Source of the DNA: DATLFI01 sp035524895
GTDB lineage: Bacteria; Acidobacteriota; Thermoanaerobaculia; Multivoradales; Multivoraceae
NCBI GenBank assembly: GCA_035524895.1
Contig: DATLFI010000242.1
Span: 1 to 5,534, forward strand
Reading direction: 5' to 3'
DNA: 5,534 bases
A model generated the notes under the pieces. The model searched no databases. It had not been told where the DNA came from and saw only the letters and a list, made by a program, of their open reading frames with translations. Below are positions 4,878 through 5,534 of this stretch, piece after piece; position 1 is the first letter of the stretch, and the number at the start of each line of letters is the position of its first letter. Made by a program: the position numbers and the translations under genes.

Positions 4878-5534
4878 GTGGACCGTCGCAAGCCCCGGGC
4901 CGAGGGGGCGTCGGTCTCCCCCGGCTTTCGCGTCGCCTATCTCGTATCGCGCTTTCCCAAGCTGACCGAGACCTTCATCGCCGAGGAGATCGCCGCTGTG
5001 GAGCGTGGTGGCGTCGCCGTCGATCTCTACCCGCTGCAGCGGGAGCGGACTGCGCTGGTCCATCCCACCGCCGCCACCTTGATGGGCAAGGCGCGCTTCA
5101 CGCCGCTGCTCGCCCCAAGGTATGCGAGCGACCACCTGCGGGCCGTGAGCGCCGATCCGGGGTCGTACGCCCGGATCGTGGCTACATTGGTTCGCGCCAA
5201 CTGGGGCAGCGCGCGTTACCTCTTGGGAGCGCTGGCCTTCTTTCCCAAGGCGGTGCACCTGGCAGGGCGGCTGCAGCGCTCCGGCATCGGGCACGTCCAC
5301 GCCCACTTCGCCAGCCATCCCGCCGCCGTGGCGTTCGTCATCCATCGACTCACCGGGTTGCGATGGAGCTTTACGGCTCACGGGTCCGACCTCCACCGCG
5401 ATCGCCATATGCTGGCGGAGAAGGTCGCCGCCGCCTCGTTCGTGGTCGCCATCTCGGAGTACAACAGGCGGGTGATCCTGGACAGTTGCGGCGAATGGGC
5501 CGCCTCCAAGGTGATCGTCGTCCACTGCGGCGTC
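4878..5534 (+). CDS. GT4 family (GT-B fold) glycosyltransferase, N-terminal part, runs off the window
   Basis: The frame is open for 219 codons to the right edge with no stop. It is the acceptor-binding N-terminal Rossmann domain of a GT-B glycosyltransferase, cytoplasmic and probably extending a surface polysaccharide or exopolysaccharide repeat unit. Visible motifs are RVAYLVSRFPKLTETFIAEE (18-37), whose FP..TETFI..E signature is typical of the colanic-acid/WcaL-like GT4 group; HVHAHFASHPAAV (139-151); FTAHGSDLHRD (165-175); and VAISEYNRR (190-198). The sequence ends at VIVVHCGV, just where the linker to the nucleotide-sugar binding domain begins, so the donor site (EX7E region) is out of view. 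GTG 4878 is chosen from the RBS and because the conserved strand begins at residue 18. The gene is divergent from the exported phosphatase-fold enzyme. GT4 assignment is secure; the sugar is not. Confidence 0.9.
   Translation, partial: MDRRKPRAEGASVSPGFRVAYLVSRFPKLTETFIAEEIAAVERGGVAVDLYPLQRERTALVHPTAATLMGKARFTPLLAPRYASDHLRAVSADPGSYARIVATLVRANWGSARYLLGALAFFPKAVHLAGRLQRSGIGHVHAHFASHPAAVAFVIHRLTGLRWSFTAHGSDLHRDRHMLAEKVAAASFVVAISEYNRRVILDSCGEWAASKVIVVHCGV

Noticed and set aside
4775..4891. N-terminal extension of the exported enzyme to a start at 4891
   Set aside because: It would overlap the GT4 start and its RBS, and would put 39 polar residues before a standard signal peptide; ATG 4774 gives a normal export signal.
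4854..5525. A 223-codon minus-strand open frame opposite the GT4 gene
   Set aside because: The plus strand carries the conserved GT4 motifs; the minus frame is an antisense shadow without family features.

Overview
The window comes from a GC-rich bacterium. Third codon positions are almost all G or C in the intact genes, and GTG starts are used freely. A secreted, lipoprotein-like enzyme with a signal peptide and a C-terminal 'LRALGYLE' tail, common in sulfatase-fold proteins of Gram-negative soil and sediment bacteria, points to a Gram-negative lineage such as Acidobacteriota, Myxococcota/Desulfobacterota or a related uncultured phylum. The phylum cannot be fixed from sequence reading alone.

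Layout. Bases 1-1440 hold no intact gene. They are a patchwork of short, mostly high-GC3 coding fragments in different frames and on both strands: a possible tail of an upstream gene (1-54); a membrane-anchored family 2 glycosyltransferase with its catalytic half deleted (45-387); an internal piece of a PQQ-dependent dehydrogenase (384-731); an unidentified C-terminal fragment followed by a hairpin (733-938); a frameshifted N-terminus of a major facilitator transporter on the minus strand (1028-1185); and a second unidentified C-terminal fragment (1354-1440).

Bases 1468-5534 hold three good genes. A 627-residue polytopic membrane protein (1468-3351, +) resembles GT-C type glycosyltransferases. 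It converges with, and overlaps by 77 bp, an exported sulfatase/alkaline-phosphatase-superfamily enzyme (3275-4774, -). That enzyme has Thr where true sulfatases carry the formylglycine Cys/Ser. A short divergent intergenic region of 103 bp separates it from a GT-B family 4 glycosyltransferase (4878 to beyond the right edge, +).

The neighbours fit a cell-surface or extracellular glycan locus. A cytoplasmic GT4 enzyme would extend a lipid-linked sugar, a membrane GT-C enzyme would transfer sugar on the periplasmic side, and an exported alkaline-phosphatase-fold hydrolase or transferase would add or remove a phosphoryl or sulfuryl group. The decayed GT2 at the left edge suggests the locus once carried more glycosyltransferases. 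This joint role is inferred from context. I found no CRISPR array, tRNA, rRNA or complete insertion sequence.
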